Positions 1 through 7,993 are shown, numbered from the stretch's first letter. The stretch is DNA of 64,000 bases from Streptomyces endophytica (GCF_026153355.1 NZ_CP110636.1:2728001-2792000); one strand, 5' to 3'. The notes: generated from the letters alone by a model not told the origin. Numbers and translations are program-made.

Positions 1-206
1 CTCGGCTGGACCGAGACAGCGGAGATCTGCTGGTCCAGCCCTACAAGGCCACAGACGACGAGGCCGCAGCGTGCCAGGGGATCGGTTCGGTTTCCGGCCA
101 CTCCACAGATGTGCCGGATCACGAGACGATCATCCGGCTGCCGGCCGTGATGTTGAAGTACATCCCTCGACCGGAGGACGGAGACGGTGAAGTACCCCGT
201 ACGTGA
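1..206 (+). CDS. C-terminal fragment of an unidentified protein
   Basis: Third reading frame from the left edge is open from base 3 to a TGA at 204-206, with mostly G/C third positions. The 67 visible residues end in EVPRT. It overlaps the start of the next gene by 20 bp in another frame, as expected inside a compact operon. No domain is recognisable from this piece. A chance open frame in GC-rich DNA remains possible because the start lies outside the window. Confidence 0.5.
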   Translation, partial: RLDRDSGDLLVQPYKATDDEAAACQGIGSVSGHSTDVPDHETIIRLPAVMLKYIPRPEDGDGEVPRT

Positions 207-705
207 AGGGCTCGCCAAGGCGCAGCACTCCGCAGTGCACTTGGAGATGCGCGACATCTACACCCCAGATGATCCCGAGTTCGCACGTTGGCGAGCGGGG
301 CACCGGTACGACAACGATCCGACGAAACTGCCGGACTACTGGGGGTCCTGGGGTGACCTGGCGACTGAGACGACAGCCCGCGGAGTCGTCATCAGGCGAG
401 CCCGCATCGTCTCGGAGCCGGTAACCGACTACATCCGATACGAACACGACATGTCGTTCGCCAACGTTGCGGCAGGCGAACTGGTCCGATGGCTCCCCCG
501 CCGCAAGGCCGCTGACATTCCGCTCCCAGGAACCGACCTGTGGATGTTCGACAAAAGGTCAGTGCTGTTCACGTACTTCTCAGGCGCAGGCGACGTAGTC
601 GACCGCGAGTGGCGCACTGAACCAGCTGTCATCGAGTTCGTGAGTTTGGCTTTTGAAGCGGTGTGGGAGCGAGCCATCCCGCACGAGGAATACAAGCCCG
701 TCTGA
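187..705 (+). CDS. DUF6879 family protein
   Basis: A 172-residue protein with the conserved body of DUF6879, a Streptomyces family usually next to XRE regulators: HSAVHLEMRD near residue 20, ARGVVIRRARIVSEPVTDYI near 65, GELVRWLPRR near 97, and an aromatic-rich C-terminus ending in AVWERAIPHEEYKPV. Length is typical. The GTG start at 187 lies inside the upstream frame, suggesting coupling. Only 3 bp separate it from the XRE gene downstream, so the two are one operon. Biochemical function is unknown; the family is often grouped with XRE-DUF397 modules that behave like regulator or antitoxin pairs. Confidence 0.85.
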   Translation: MKYPVREGLAKAQHSAVHLEMRDIYTPDDPEFARWRAGHRYDNDPTKLPDYWGSWGDLATETTARGVVIRRARIVSEPVTDYIRYEHDMSFANVAAGELVRWLPRRKAADIPLPGTDLWMFDKRSVLFTYFSGAGDVVDREWRTEPAVIEFVSLAFEAVWERAIPHEEYKPV

Positions 706-708
706 CCC

Positions 709-1557
709 ATGGCAGTCTCGTCATCGTCCAGCGTCCAGGCAGCCCGGCAGGTGCTTGCAGACCGTCTCCGTGAGATCTGCCGGGACGCCGGCTTGGAAGG
801 TAAACAGCTCGCTGCGGCGTGCGGCTGGCACCCGTCCAAGGTGTCTCGCATTGCCACCGCCAAAACCTCACCATCCGCTGACGACATCCTGGCGTGGTGC
901 CAGGCGTGCGGCGCGGAGGAACAGGCGCAGGACCTCATAGCCTCTCTGCGGGCTGTTGAGGGCATGTGGATCGACTGGCGCCGGATGGAGCAAACAGGTC
1001 TCAAGCACGCACAGGAAGGGCGGCTGCCACTCTTCAAACGCACCCGTTGGTTTCGGTGCTATTCGTCGTGGCTCATGCCTGGACTACTCCAGACCTACGG
1101 CTACACGGAAGATGTGCTGCGCGCAGTCCAGCGAAGGCGGGTAGCCATCGATGACGTAGCCGATGCAGTCGCCGCCCGCATGGACCGTCAGCGCGTCCTG
1201 TACGAAGGGCAGAAGAAATTCGCATTCCTGATTGAGGAGTCGGTGTTGCACAACGCCCTGGGCAATGCCGACATGCAGGTGGAACAACTTGAGCACCTGC
1301 TGACGGTCGGCACGTTGCCCAACGTGAGTCTTGGAGTAATCCCGGCCAGGACCGGCCGCACACGCATGCCGGTAGAAGGGTTCTGGATCTTCGACAAGTC
1401 GCAGGTCAACGTAGAGCTTGTGTCGGGTTATCTCACGCTCGTGCAGCCCAGTGAGGTAGGCGCGTACGCCGACACGTTCGCCATGCTGGCCGATCTCGCG
1501 CTCTACGGCGACAAGGCTCGTGGGTTGATCGCGTCAGCCATGGCCTCGCTGAGGTGA
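709..1557 (+). CDS. XRE-family HTH regulator with DUF5753 domain
   Basis: A 282-residue regulator. Residues about 15-65 form an XRE helix-turn-helix (GKQLAAACGWHPSKVSRI), and from about residue 110 comes the DUF5753 domain with its signature PGLLQT. The C-terminal half keeps the usual SVLHNALG, PNVSLGVIP and EGFWIFD segments. Proteins of this type (Scr1-like) pair with DUF397 or DUF6879 partners in Streptomyces. It starts 3 bp after the DUF6879 gene and is intact, unlike the similar gene at 3550. Target unknown. Confidence 0.9.
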   Translation: MAVSSSSSVQAARQVLADRLREICRDAGLEGKQLAAACGWHPSKVSRIATAKTSPSADDILAWCQACGAEEQAQDLIASLRAVEGMWIDWRRMEQTGLKHAQEGRLPLFKRTRWFRCYSSWLMPGLLQTYGYTEDVLRAVQRRRVAIDDVADAVAARMDRQRVLYEGQKKFAFLIEESVLHNALGNADMQVEQLEHLLTVGTLPNVSLGVIPARTGRTRMPVEGFWIFDKSQVNVELVSGYLTLVQPSEVGAYADTFAMLADLALYGDKARGLIASAMASLR

Positions 1558-1656
1558 TTGCCTTGCAATCGCGTGCAATTGACTGTGAGTTGAACCGCGC
1601 CGACTCCTAGCGTTGTCGTCATCGAGGCGACGCGCGAGGTGAACGGCGGAGGGGTC

Positions 1657-1872
1657 ATGACCAGCCCGATTCGATACAGGCAAACGCCCATTGAACTGTC
1701 CTTGGATCCCTGGCTGCTGGATACGCCGAAGTCAGACCGCGCAGAGGGCTGGTGGGCGCCGCTGGGCGGCAGGCTGGATGGGTGCTCGAAGGTGGTGTTT
1801 CTCCCGCAGGGAGCGAAGGTGCCACCGTGTCCGTTTCTGTGTCCGGACTGCCGATCCAAGGGGCGTCAGTGA
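1657..1872 (+). CDS. Small Cys-motif protein, family unknown
   Basis: ATG at 1657 is preceded by GGAGGGG, a much better ribosome site than the GTG at 1639. The 71-residue product ends in VPPCPFLCPDCRSKGRQ, with cysteines spaced C-x3-C-x2-C, which could hold a metal. The same ending, VPPCPYPCTPCVEKGRQ, occurs in the minus-strand peptide encoded at 2691-2771, so the two are homologous and probably real genes. No function is known to me. Confidence 0.65.
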   Translation: MTSPIRYRQTPIELSLDPWLLDTPKSDRAEGWWAPLGGRLDGCSKVVFLPQGAKVPPCPFLCPDCRSKGRQ

Positions 1873-1959
1873 ATGCTCTGCCCTCACGGGTACGCCATGT
1901 CTGAAGAGCAGGCCGGCATGTGGGTCTGCCACATCTGCCCGGCGATAGTCGGAACCTGA
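1873..1959 (+). CDS. Candidate 28-residue Cys/His peptide
   Basis: ATG follows directly on the stop of the previous gene, so re-initiation is possible. The peptide reads CPHG near residue 3 and VCHIC near residue 18, giving two Cys/His pairs as in a very small zinc-binding fold. There is no separate Shine-Dalgarno sequence and the length is marginal, so this could be a chance frame. Confidence 0.4.
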   Translation: MLCPHGYAMSEEQAGMWVCHICPAIVGT

Positions 1960-2016
1960 AGACTCCCGCCCCGGCGGCGGAACCTGGACAGTCGAGCAGC
2001 CGGGACGGGTGACCTA

Positions 2017-2076
2017 CCGCAGAGGAATCCCTCTGCGGCCTATGGGCCATGCCTCGACGGTACGGCGGCATGGCCC
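2017..2076. other. Two adjacent perfect hairpins before a small ORF
   Basis: First hairpin 2017-2038: CCGCAGAGG, loop, CCTCTGCGG, 9 bp perfect. Second hairpin 2044-2076: GGGCCATGCC, 13-nt loop, GGCATGGCCC, 10 bp perfect. They lie just before the ribosome site of the 57-residue ORF at 2100. They could end transcription from the left or form a structured leader controlling the ORF. Neither is followed by a T run. Confidence 0.55.
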
Positions 2077-2099
2077 CTCGCGAAAGAGGAGGTTGGTAG

Positions 2100-2273
2100 A
2101 TGGCCGTTGCTGTTGAGACGTACGAGACACGCACGCCGGACGCCGAAGGGTGGCGAGGCGTTCCCTTCCTACACCCGGCGGACATGGAGGCGGACGGCGG
2201 CAAGCATGACGGCGGCCCCATGCCCCCGGAGGCTCCGCGCGAGCCGTCCCCGCAGGGTGGAGGGGGTAAGTAG
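2100..2273 (+). CDS. Small protein, 57 residues, unknown
   Basis: ATG at 2100 has a strong ribosome site (GAGGAGG, 7-nt spacing). The peptide has an N-terminal segment with acidic and aromatic residues (VETYETRTPDAEGWRGVPF) and a Gly/Pro/Glu-rich tail ending in SPQGGGGK. There is no membrane segment, signal peptide or cysteine. It is framed by hairpins on both sides, so it may be its own transcription unit. A peptide precursor or a regulatory leader is possible, but no maturation enzyme is visible nearby. Confidence 0.55.
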   Translation: MAVAVETYETRTPDAEGWRGVPFLHPADMEADGGKHDGGPMPPEAPREPSPQGGGGK

Positions 2274-2294
2274 CCCCTGCCCGTAACCACGAAC

Positions 2295-2331
2295 GTGACC
2301 CTGCTCCGGCGCATGGCCGGAGCAGGGTCAC
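2295..2331. terminator. Perfect 15-bp inverted repeat, probable terminator
   Basis: GTGACCCTGCTCCGG, 7-nt loop, then its exact complement at 2317-2331. It lies 21 bp after the stop of the 57-residue ORF. Streptomyces terminators commonly lack a T run. Being symmetrical it could act in both directions and separate the plus-strand genes from the minus-strand operon at 2691-3439. Confidence 0.75.
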
Positions 2332-2690
2332 GGTGCGTTCAGCGGACGAGTTGTCACGCGGACGAGCGTCGCGCCACGCTTGCACGGGAGGCGATACCGG
2401 GAGTTGGCCCACTCAGCCATCGGGCCTCCTGCCGACGCTTCGAGTGTGGCAGAGGTCGACTACGGCTTGTTCCGACATGGCGGGCGGGGAGTCGGCATCG
2501 GCTTGATGGGCCGGGTGTCTGTATGGGCCGCCCGCACTCGGGGGAGTGAGCACAGGCGGCCCCTTCCACACACACGCGCGATCACTGCCGGCGGTGTGGG
2601 CTCCCCAGCTCCAGGTCGCTGCACGGGGTCTCGCGGCCGAGCTGGGCGTATCTGGTGATCCGGGCTACCGCGCAGTCCGGACGGCTGCCC
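2332..2690. other. Intergenic stretch, nothing convincing
   Basis: Several open frames cross this stretch on both strands, but none has a clear ribosome site or a recognisable product. It lies between a terminator-like hairpin and the end of the minus-strand small-gene operon. Confidence 0.5.
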
Positions 2691-2771
2691 TCACTGGCGC
2701 CCCTTCTCCACGCAGGGGGTACAGGGATACGGACAGGGCGGAACGGGTTCTTCAACGGGGATGAATGTCAC
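2691..2771 (-). CDS. Tiny Cys-motif peptide, or 3' part of a frameshifted gene
   Basis: GTG at 2771 overlaps the TGA of the frame before it (GTGA). The 26-residue peptide ends VPPCPYPCTPCVEKGRQ, nearly the ending of the plus-strand protein at 1657-1872 (VPPCPFLCPDCRSKGRQ); the alignment starts right at the first residue here. So either this is a coupled tiny gene, or it and the 31-residue frame upstream are one 57-residue protein split by one lost base near 2769-2773. The second reading fits the many single-base losses elsewhere in the window. Confidence 0.5.
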   Translation of the reverse strand: MTFIPVEEPVPPCPYPCTPCVEKGRQ

Positions 2772-2863
2772 GCCGGGGACACGTAAGCGTGCTGGACCGG
2801 TGGCCCGCTGACCCGCTCCTCCCGCTCACTGACGGCGGGACGGGATGGCTGCTGCTCAGGCAT
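2768..2863 (-). CDS. Tiny ORF, probable 5' part of the Cys-motif gene
   Basis: ATG at 2863 lies inside the last codons of the gene at 2856-3050, and its TGA overlaps the next GTG. It encodes 31 residues without a known domain (ends AYVSPA). Its position in a chain of overlapping stops and starts argues for translation. It may be the N-terminal half of the protein completed by 2691-2771 if one base has been lost. Confidence 0.4.
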   Translation of the reverse strand: MPEQQPSRPAVSEREERVSGPPVQHAYVSPA

Positions 2864-3050
2864 GGTGGCCCTGCTCGTGGTGCCGGATCTGCTGGCTTGC
2901 GACGACGGCCACGGCGAACTCTCGGCGCTTGCGTGCCTTGTACCGAGTGGCGTCCAGTTCGGCGCACTTGGGGCAGCCGGGGACGGGGTCAGGGATGAGG
3001 TCCTCGTACGGACACGGGAGTTCCACGGGGTTCTCCTGGAAGCCGCTCAC
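2856..3050 (-). CDS. Small Cys-rich protein, 64 residues
   Basis: GTG at 3050 overlaps the TGA of the upstream gene (GTGA), which decides the start. The product has LPCPYED near residue 11 and GCPKCAELDATRYKARKRRE near 27, that is C and C-x2-C followed by a basic helix, then a His-rich tail (RHHEQGHHA). A small metal-binding or nucleic-acid-binding protein is plausible. No known family is recognised. Confidence 0.65.
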   Translation of the reverse strand: MSGFQENPVELPCPYEDLIPDPVPGCPKCAELDATRYKARKRREFAVAVVASQQIRHHEQGHHA

Positions 3051-3439
3051 TGCCGCGCCCCCTGCATGATCTTCTTCACCAGTTGCTCGGTCTGACCGAA
3101 CGACAGCCATGGCGGGATGATCCGATTGCCCGCCGTACCCCACACGACATGCGACGGAGGCGCGAGGACGCCTGCCGCGCGGAGTGCGGCATCCAGCGCC
3201 CTCGCGACCTCGTACGTGTCAGCCCAGAACACTCGGCCGCCCAGCACCTCGGTCAGCTCGATCCCCTGAGCGGTCGCCAGTGCGGCGGGACGGATCCGGT
3301 GGCTCTTGACGCCGGCAATCTCGTCAAGAGCCGCGAGGGACGGGGCGGGATCAAGCCCGGCCAGGCGCAGCGCATCGTCCAGGCGCCGACTCAGCTCCAA
3401 GACGGCCTGCTGCGGCGTTCTGAGGGTGGGGGCAGTCAT
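3047..3439 (-). CDS. Hypothetical protein, 130 residues
   Basis: A well-formed gene with ribosome site GGAGAGGAG before ATG at 3439. The product is mainly helical with Ala/Leu-rich stretches (AVLELSRRLDDALRLAGL; ARALDAALRAAGV) and a C-terminal WLSFGQTEQLVKKIMQG. No catalytic motif or membrane segment is seen. It is first in a minus-strand operon of overlapping small genes and is divergent from the XRE gene at 3550, with about 110 bp of shared promoter space. Confidence 0.7.
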   Translation of the reverse strand: MTAPTLRTPQQAVLELSRRLDDALRLAGLDPAPSLAALDEIAGVKSHRIRPAALATAQGIELTEVLGGRVFWADTYEVARALDAALRAAGVLAPPSHVVWGTAGNRIIPPWLSFGQTEQLVKKIMQGARQ

Positions 3440-3549
3440 GGTCGTGCGCTCCTCTCCGTAGTGATTCGACTACTGGGGAGGTTCAGCGTGGCCCACGCCT
3501 GGGAAGCGTTCAACGTGTCAGGAAGGGATGGAAGGTTGGCGAAGGGGCC

Positions 3550-4385
3550 ATGAACAAGAACGAGTTGAACCCGGACCGTAGCCCTCAAGCAGCCTTCGGA
3601 GCGCGTTTACGCAGCCGGCGGGAAGCGCGCGGCTGGACTCAAGAGGACCTTGCTGGCCGCACGGAGTACTCCAGCGTGCATATTTCCGCTGTGGAAAATG
3701 GTCGGAAGCCTCCAACTCTCCGATTTTCGCGCAGTATTGACCGGGCCTTCGGGGCCGAGGGCACCGCAGACGCGTTCGAGCACGAGTACCGCGAGATCAA
3801 GCATGGCGCGTTGCTGGAGGGCTTCCCGGAATACGTCAAGTACGAGGGGCGGCCGTAGAAATCCGGCTGTACGAAGTGGGTGTCATCCCCGGCCTACTCC
3901 AGACCCCTGAGTACGCGGCAGCGCTGGAAGCTGATGCCGTGCGCCGCGAAGCCATCACGCCTGAGCAAGCCGAAGAGCGGGTTGAGCTGGTGTCGCGAAG
4001 GCAAGCCACGCTCGCTCGCACCCCATCGCCCTTGATCATTGCGGTACTTGACGAGAGTTGCCTCCGCCGCCCGATGGGCGATCCCACCCTCATGGAAGCC
4101 CAGTTCCAGCGTTTGCTGAAGTTCGCCGAGCGACCGAACACCGTGCTCCAGGTGGCGCCCTTCTCCATGGGCGCGCGGCGACCGTTCAGCCTTCCGGTCA
4201 CGGTGCTCACCATGCCGGACCGCTCGATCATGTCCTACGCCGAGTCTGCCCAGCGGGGCCATCTTGAACGGGATAACGCCTCCGTGGTGCCCATACTCAC
4301 GGCCTACCATCAGTTGCAAGCCGAAGCGCTGTCCCCAGCGGCATCAGTGGCCTTGATCGAACAGCTTCGAAAGGGTTCCTCGTGA
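3550..4385 (+). CDS. XRE-DUF5753 regulator, broken by a one-base loss
   Basis: Residues 16-70 of the first frame are an XRE helix-turn-helix (TQEDLAGRTEYSSVHISAVE), ending at a TAG at 3856-3858. The protein continues in the next frame as VEIRLYEVGVIPGLLQTPEY, the start of DUF5753, to 4385. One extra G at about 3850-3853 (CGG to CGGG) restores a single protein of about 278 residues. It is followed by a DUF397 gene with GTGA overlap, the usual pairing. A real pseudogene is possible, but the pattern matches other single-base losses in this window. Confidence 0.85.
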
Positions 4386-4591
4386 CGACCGAATCCCCCC
4401 ATTGGTTCAAGTCCTCCTACAGCGGCAACGGCGGCCAATGCATCGAGGTCGCCACCAACCTCACCACCTCGCGTGGTGTGGTCCCCGTCCGTGACAGCAA
4501 GGCCCCGCATGGCCCCGTGCTCAGCATCGAGACTGCCGCCTGGTCCTCGTTCGTGGCGGCCGTTCAGGCGGACCGCTTCGACAACGTCTGA
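4382..4591 (+). CDS. DUF397 domain protein
   Basis: A 69-residue DUF397 protein with the family pattern WFKSSYSG, CIEVA, VPVRDSK and a C-terminal WSSFVAAV. GTG at 4382 overlaps the stop of the XRE-DUF5753 gene, so the two are translationally coupled. DUF397 proteins are small partners of XRE-DUF5753 regulators in Streptomyces (for example the bldB/whiJ-type loci). Intact. Confidence 0.9.
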   Translation: MTTESPHWFKSSYSGNGGQCIEVATNLTTSRGVVPVRDSKAPHGPVLSIETAAWSSFVAAVQADRFDNV

Positions 4592-4649
4592 CAACCACCG
4601 AGGCCCCGCCACTCCCTCACCTTCGGAGCGGCGGGGCTTTCGCTGCTGA

Positions 4650-5015
4650 TCACTTCAGCGATTTCTCGACCGCTTCAAAAATGTCCGCGTCAGTCTTCCT
4701 CTGCCACTCCGGCAGATCGCTCCAGTCCGCGACGTACCCGGGCTTCGGCTCCTCGAAGTGCTTGAACATTTGGGCCGTCCAGCACGTCGCGACGAACCGG
4801 CTCTTCTGCTCGGAGGTCAGTCGCGACGCGTGGCCGGCGCTCACATCCAGTAGCTGGCGTACTTGCTCGTAGACGGCGTCCGCAGCCTGGCGCTCCCAGT
4901 CCGGGGTGTCCTCCCAAGGCGTCACGTAGCCGGGCTTCGGCTCGCCGGGAAAGTGCTCTCGCACACCGGCGATCCATGCCTCTCGGAACAGGCGCGCGCC
5001 CTCAACCTGCGACAT
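4650..5015 (-). CDS. Hypothetical protein with a two-fold internal repeat
   Basis: ATG at 5015 has GAGAGGG upstream. The 121-residue product holds two copies of a roughly 46-residue unit: FREAWIAGVREHF..EPKPGYV..WEDTPDWERQAADAVYEQV, and FVATCWTAQMFKHF..EPKPGYV..WSDLPEWQRKTDADIFEAV. EPKPGYV is identical in both. No known domain is recognised, and there is no signal or membrane segment. Convergent with the DUF397 gene. Confidence 0.75.
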   Translation of the reverse strand: MSQVEGARLFREAWIAGVREHFPGEPKPGYVTPWEDTPDWERQAADAVYEQVRQLLDVSAGHASRLTSEQKSRFVATCWTAQMFKHFEEPKPGYVADWSDLPEWQRKTDADIFEAVEKSLK

Positions 5016-5239
5016 ACCTACCCTCTCGTCACGTGTGCTCACTGCTCTGATGAGCCTTGCACTCCGTCGACTCATTTCCCGCTGGTTACCAGCTCGACGC
5101 CTTCGCTGCGGCGGCTGAGGCCACGGTGGCGCCTCCCTCCGGGCGCGCACGCCCCTCCCGCATTCAAGGCGCTCTTGCGACTTTATTGCAGTAAGCCTCA
5201 CCATTGGCGGGTTGCAGACCCTGAAGCGGAGACCCTGAG
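5016..5239 (+). promoter_or_regulatory. Leader and promoter region of the metal importer
   Basis: Holds the start region of the minus-strand gene at 5015 and the cbiM leader. An AT-rich imperfect dyad around TGCA, TTATTGCAGTAA at 5183-5194, stands out in GC-rich DNA 45 bp before the cbiM start and could be a metal-regulator site. I see no B12-box sequence, so a cobalamin riboswitch is not supported. Confidence 0.35.
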
Positions 5240-6354
5240 ATGCACGTACCCGATGGATTCATCAATGCCCCGGTGTCGGTGGCGACCAGTGCGGTCGCCG
5301 CGGTGGCGGTCGCGGTCAGCCTGCGCGGGGCCCGGCGCGAGCTGGCGGGTGCGGGGCAGGGTGTCGGGGCGGGGGCGGAGCGGACCGCGCCGCTGGCCGG
5401 GCTGGTGGCGGCGTTCATCTTCGCCGTGCAGATGCTGAACTTCCCCGTGGCGGCCGGTACCAGCGGGCACCTGCTGGGCGGGGCGCTCGCGGCGATACTC
5501 GTCGGGCCGTACACCGGGGTGCTGTGCGTCTCGGTCGTGCTGCTCATGCAGGGCGTGCTCTTCGCGGACGGCGGGCTGACCGCGCTGGGCGTCAACATCA
5601 CCGACATGGCGATCGTGACGACCGTGGTCGCCTACGCGGTGTTCCGGCTGCTGGTGAAGGTGCTGCCGCGGCGGCGCGGTTCGGTCACGGCGGCGTCGTT
5701 CGTCGCGGCGCTGGTTTCCGTACCGGCCGCCGCGATCGCCTTCACCGGGATCTACGCGCTGGGCGGTACCGCCGAGGTGCCGATCGGCAAGGTCTTCGCC
5801 GCCATGGTCGGCGTGCATGTGCTGATCGGGATCGGCGAGGCGGTGATCACCGCGCTGACCGTGGGTGCGGTGATCGCCGTGCGGCCCGACCTGGTGTACG
5901 GGGCGCGCGGGCTCGCCAAGCCGCTGGAGCTGCGGACCTCGCCGCTGGCCCCGGAGGGCGCGGGCAGGCCCGTCCCGGCCGCCGCTGCCGCCACCCCCGC
6001 CGCCCCGCGCCGTTCCGTCCGCCCGGTCTGGCTGGCCGGGGTCGCCGCCGCGCTGGTGTGCGCGGGCGGCCTCAGCTACTACGCCTCCGCCAGCCCCGAC
6101 GGCCTGGAGAAGGTCGCCCACGACCAGGGCATCGACGCCAAGACCAAGGACCACGCCACCAAGGACTCGCCGCTCGCCGACTACAGCGTCACGGACATCG
6201 CCGACCCGCGGCTGGCCGGCGGGCTCGCCGGGGTCATCGGGTCGGCGCCACCCTGGCCGTCGGCACCGGCGTCTTCGTGGTCGTACGCCGCCGCAGGAAC
6301 GCCGGGCCGGCCCAGCACGCCGGGCCGGCCGCCGAGGGCACCGGGAGCGCCTGA
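5240..6354 (+). CDS. cbiM: CbiM-CbiN type metal ECF transporter substrate subunit, frameshifted
   Basis: The N-terminus MHVPDGFIN carries the Met1-His2 metal-binding start of CbiM/NikM. Membrane segments follow with the GTSGHLLGG, LLMQGVLFADGG and GVNITDMA motifs. After residue 250 a linker leads to one more membrane span and a PDGLEKVA segment, the CbiN/NikN-like PDGLE domain. One G is missing in GGG at 6239-6241: with it restored the protein ends GATLAVGTGVFVVVRRRR.. at 6354; without it the frame runs into cbiQ as a false fusion. Metal could be cobalt or nickel; the attached PDGLE domain is common in nickel systems. Membrane protein, first gene of cbiMQO. Confidence 0.88.
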
Positions 6355-6355
6355 C

Positions 6356-7117
6356 ATGGGAGCCGGCCACGCACACAAGCTCTACCGGCACGGGCACTCG
6401 CCGGTGCACGCGCTGCCCGCGCACTGCAAGATCGCCGCGGTGTTCTGCTTCGTCCTGATCGTCGTCTCCACCCCGCGCGAGGCGGTCTGGGCCTTCGGGC
6501 TCTACGCCCTGCTGATCGCGGCCGCCGCCGTCGCGGCCCGGGTCCCGGCCGGCTTCCTGCTCAAGCGGCTGCTGATCGAGGTGCCGTTCGTCGCCTTCGC
6601 CGTACTGATGCCGTTCGTGGCCGAGGGGCCGCGCGTGCACGCCCTCGGGCTGAGCCTGAGCGAGTCCGGCCTCTGGGGCGCCTGGAACATCCTCGCCAAG
6701 GGCACGCTGGGCGTCGCCGCGTCCGTGTTGCTCGCGGCCACCACCGAACTGCGCGAACTCCTCCTCGGCCTGCAGCGCCTGCGGATGCCGCCGCTGCTGG
6801 TCCAGATCGCCTCCTTCATGATCCGCTATGGCGACGTGATCACCGACGAGATGCGGCGGATGCGGATCGCCCGGCTCTCCCGCGGCTTCGAGGCCCGCGG
6901 CGTGCGCCACTGGGGCGTGCTCGCCAAGTCCGCCGGCGCGCTGTTCATCCGCTCCTACGAGCGCGGTGAACGGGTGCACCTCGCCATGGTCAGCCGCGGC
7001 TACACCGGCACCATGCCCGTCATCGACGCCACCACCGCCACCCGCACACAATGGACCCGCGCGGCCGCCCTCCCGCTGGCCGCGCTCGCCGTCTGCCTCC
7101 TGGGATGGACCCTTTGA
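6356..7117 (+). CDS. cbiQ: ECF transporter transmembrane subunit CbiQ
   Basis: A 253-residue membrane protein, with ATG one base after the cbiM stop. It has several hydrophobic helices (VFCFVLIVVSTPREAVWAF, ALYALLIAAAAVAAR) and the two coupling motifs of EcfT proteins, RIARLSRGF and VHLAMVSRGYTG. These bind the ATPase. It acts as scaffold between CbiM and CbiO. Its end overlaps cbiO. Confidence 0.92.
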   Translation: MGAGHAHKLYRHGHSPVHALPAHCKIAAVFCFVLIVVSTPREAVWAFGLYALLIAAAAVAARVPAGFLLKRLLIEVPFVAFAVLMPFVAEGPRVHALGLSLSESGLWGAWNILAKGTLGVAASVLLAATTELRELLLGLQRLRMPPLLVQIASFMIRYGDVITDEMRRMRIARLSRGFEARGVRHWGVLAKSAGALFIRSYERGERVHLAMVSRGYTGTMPVIDATTATRTQWTRAAALPLAALAVCLLGWTL

Positions 7118-7878
7118 GCACCGCCGCCACCGCCCCCTCGCTCGCCGTCTCCGGCCTCGCCTACGCCTACCCTGACGGCCACCAGGCGCTGTTCGGCGTC
7201 GACCTGACCGTCGCCCGCGGCGAACGCGTCGCCCTGCTCGGACCCAACGGTGCCGGCAAGACCACCCTCGTCCTGCACCTCAACGGCATCCTCGAAGCCG
7301 GCGCCGGCAGCGTCGCGGTGGCCGGGCTGCCGGTCGCCAAGCAGCACCTCGCGGAGATCCGCCGCCGGGTCGGCATCGTCTTCCAGGACCCCGACGACCA
7401 GCTGTTCATGCCCACCGTCCGCGAGGACGTCGCCTTCGGCCCGGCCGCCGCGGGCCTGCGCGGCGCCGCACTCGACGCGCGGGTCACCGAGGCGCTCGAC
7501 CGCGTCGGCATGGCCGACTTCGCCGACCGCCCGCCGCACCACCTCTCCTTCGGCCAGCGCCGCCGGGTGGCCGTCGCCACCGTCCTGGCCATGCGCCCGG
7601 AGATCCTCGTCCTCGACGAACCGTCCTCCAACCTCGACCCGGCCTCCCGCCGCGAACTCGCCGACATCCTGCGGTCGTTGGACGTCACCGTGCTGATGGT
7701 CACCCACGACCTGCCGTACGCGCTGGAGCTGTGCCCGCGCTCCGTCGTGCTCTCCGGTGGCGTGCTGGTCGCCGACGGCAGCACCCAGGAGCTGCTGTGC
7801 GACGAGGAGCTGATGCGTACCCACCGCCTGGAGCTGCCGTTCGGCTTCGACCCGCGCTCGGTCACCGTCCCGCGGTGA
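7105..7878 (+). CDS. cbiO: ECF transporter ATP-binding subunit CbiO
   Basis: A 257-residue ABC ATPase: Walker A GPNGAGKTT, Q-loop QDPDDQLF, signature LSFGQRRRVAVA (S-F-G-Q in place of SGGQ, usual for CbiO), Walker B ILVLDEPSS, D-loop and switch His in MVTHDL. ATG at 7105 lies 13 bp inside cbiQ; an in-frame TTG at 7114 is a less likely start. It powers metal uptake by the CbiMQ complex at the membrane. Confidence 0.93.
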   Translation: MDPLSTAATAPSLAVSGLAYAYPDGHQALFGVDLTVARGERVALLGPNGAGKTTLVLHLNGILEAGAGSVAVAGLPVAKQHLAEIRRRVGIVFQDPDDQLFMPTVREDVAFGPAAAGLRGAALDARVTEALDRVGMADFADRPPHHLSFGQRRRVAVATVLAMRPEILVLDEPSSNLDPASRRELADILRSLDVTVLMVTHDLPYALELCPRSVVLSGGVLVADGSTQELLCDEELMRTHRLELPFGFDPRSVTVPR

Positions 7879-7993
7879 GGCCCCGCCCCGCCGCCCGCGC
7901 CGCCGCTCCCGTGTGACGAACGCCACGGCCCGAGGCCCTGGTCATCAGCACCGATCCGGGCGTTGCACCATTGATGGGTCACGAAAGCGACGG

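Noticed and set aside
5016..5239. Cobalamin riboswitch before cbiM
   Set aside because: No B12-box or other conserved riboswitch core could be found by eye.
5198..7051. Long minus-strand open frame opposite cbiM-cbiQ
   Set aside because: Antisense shadow of GC-rich genes. The plus strand has clear CbiM and CbiQ motifs.
5240..7117. Single CbiM-CbiQ fusion protein of 625 residues
   Set aside because: Arises only because one G is missing at 6239-6241. The other frame gives the proper end of CbiM right before a normal cbiQ start.
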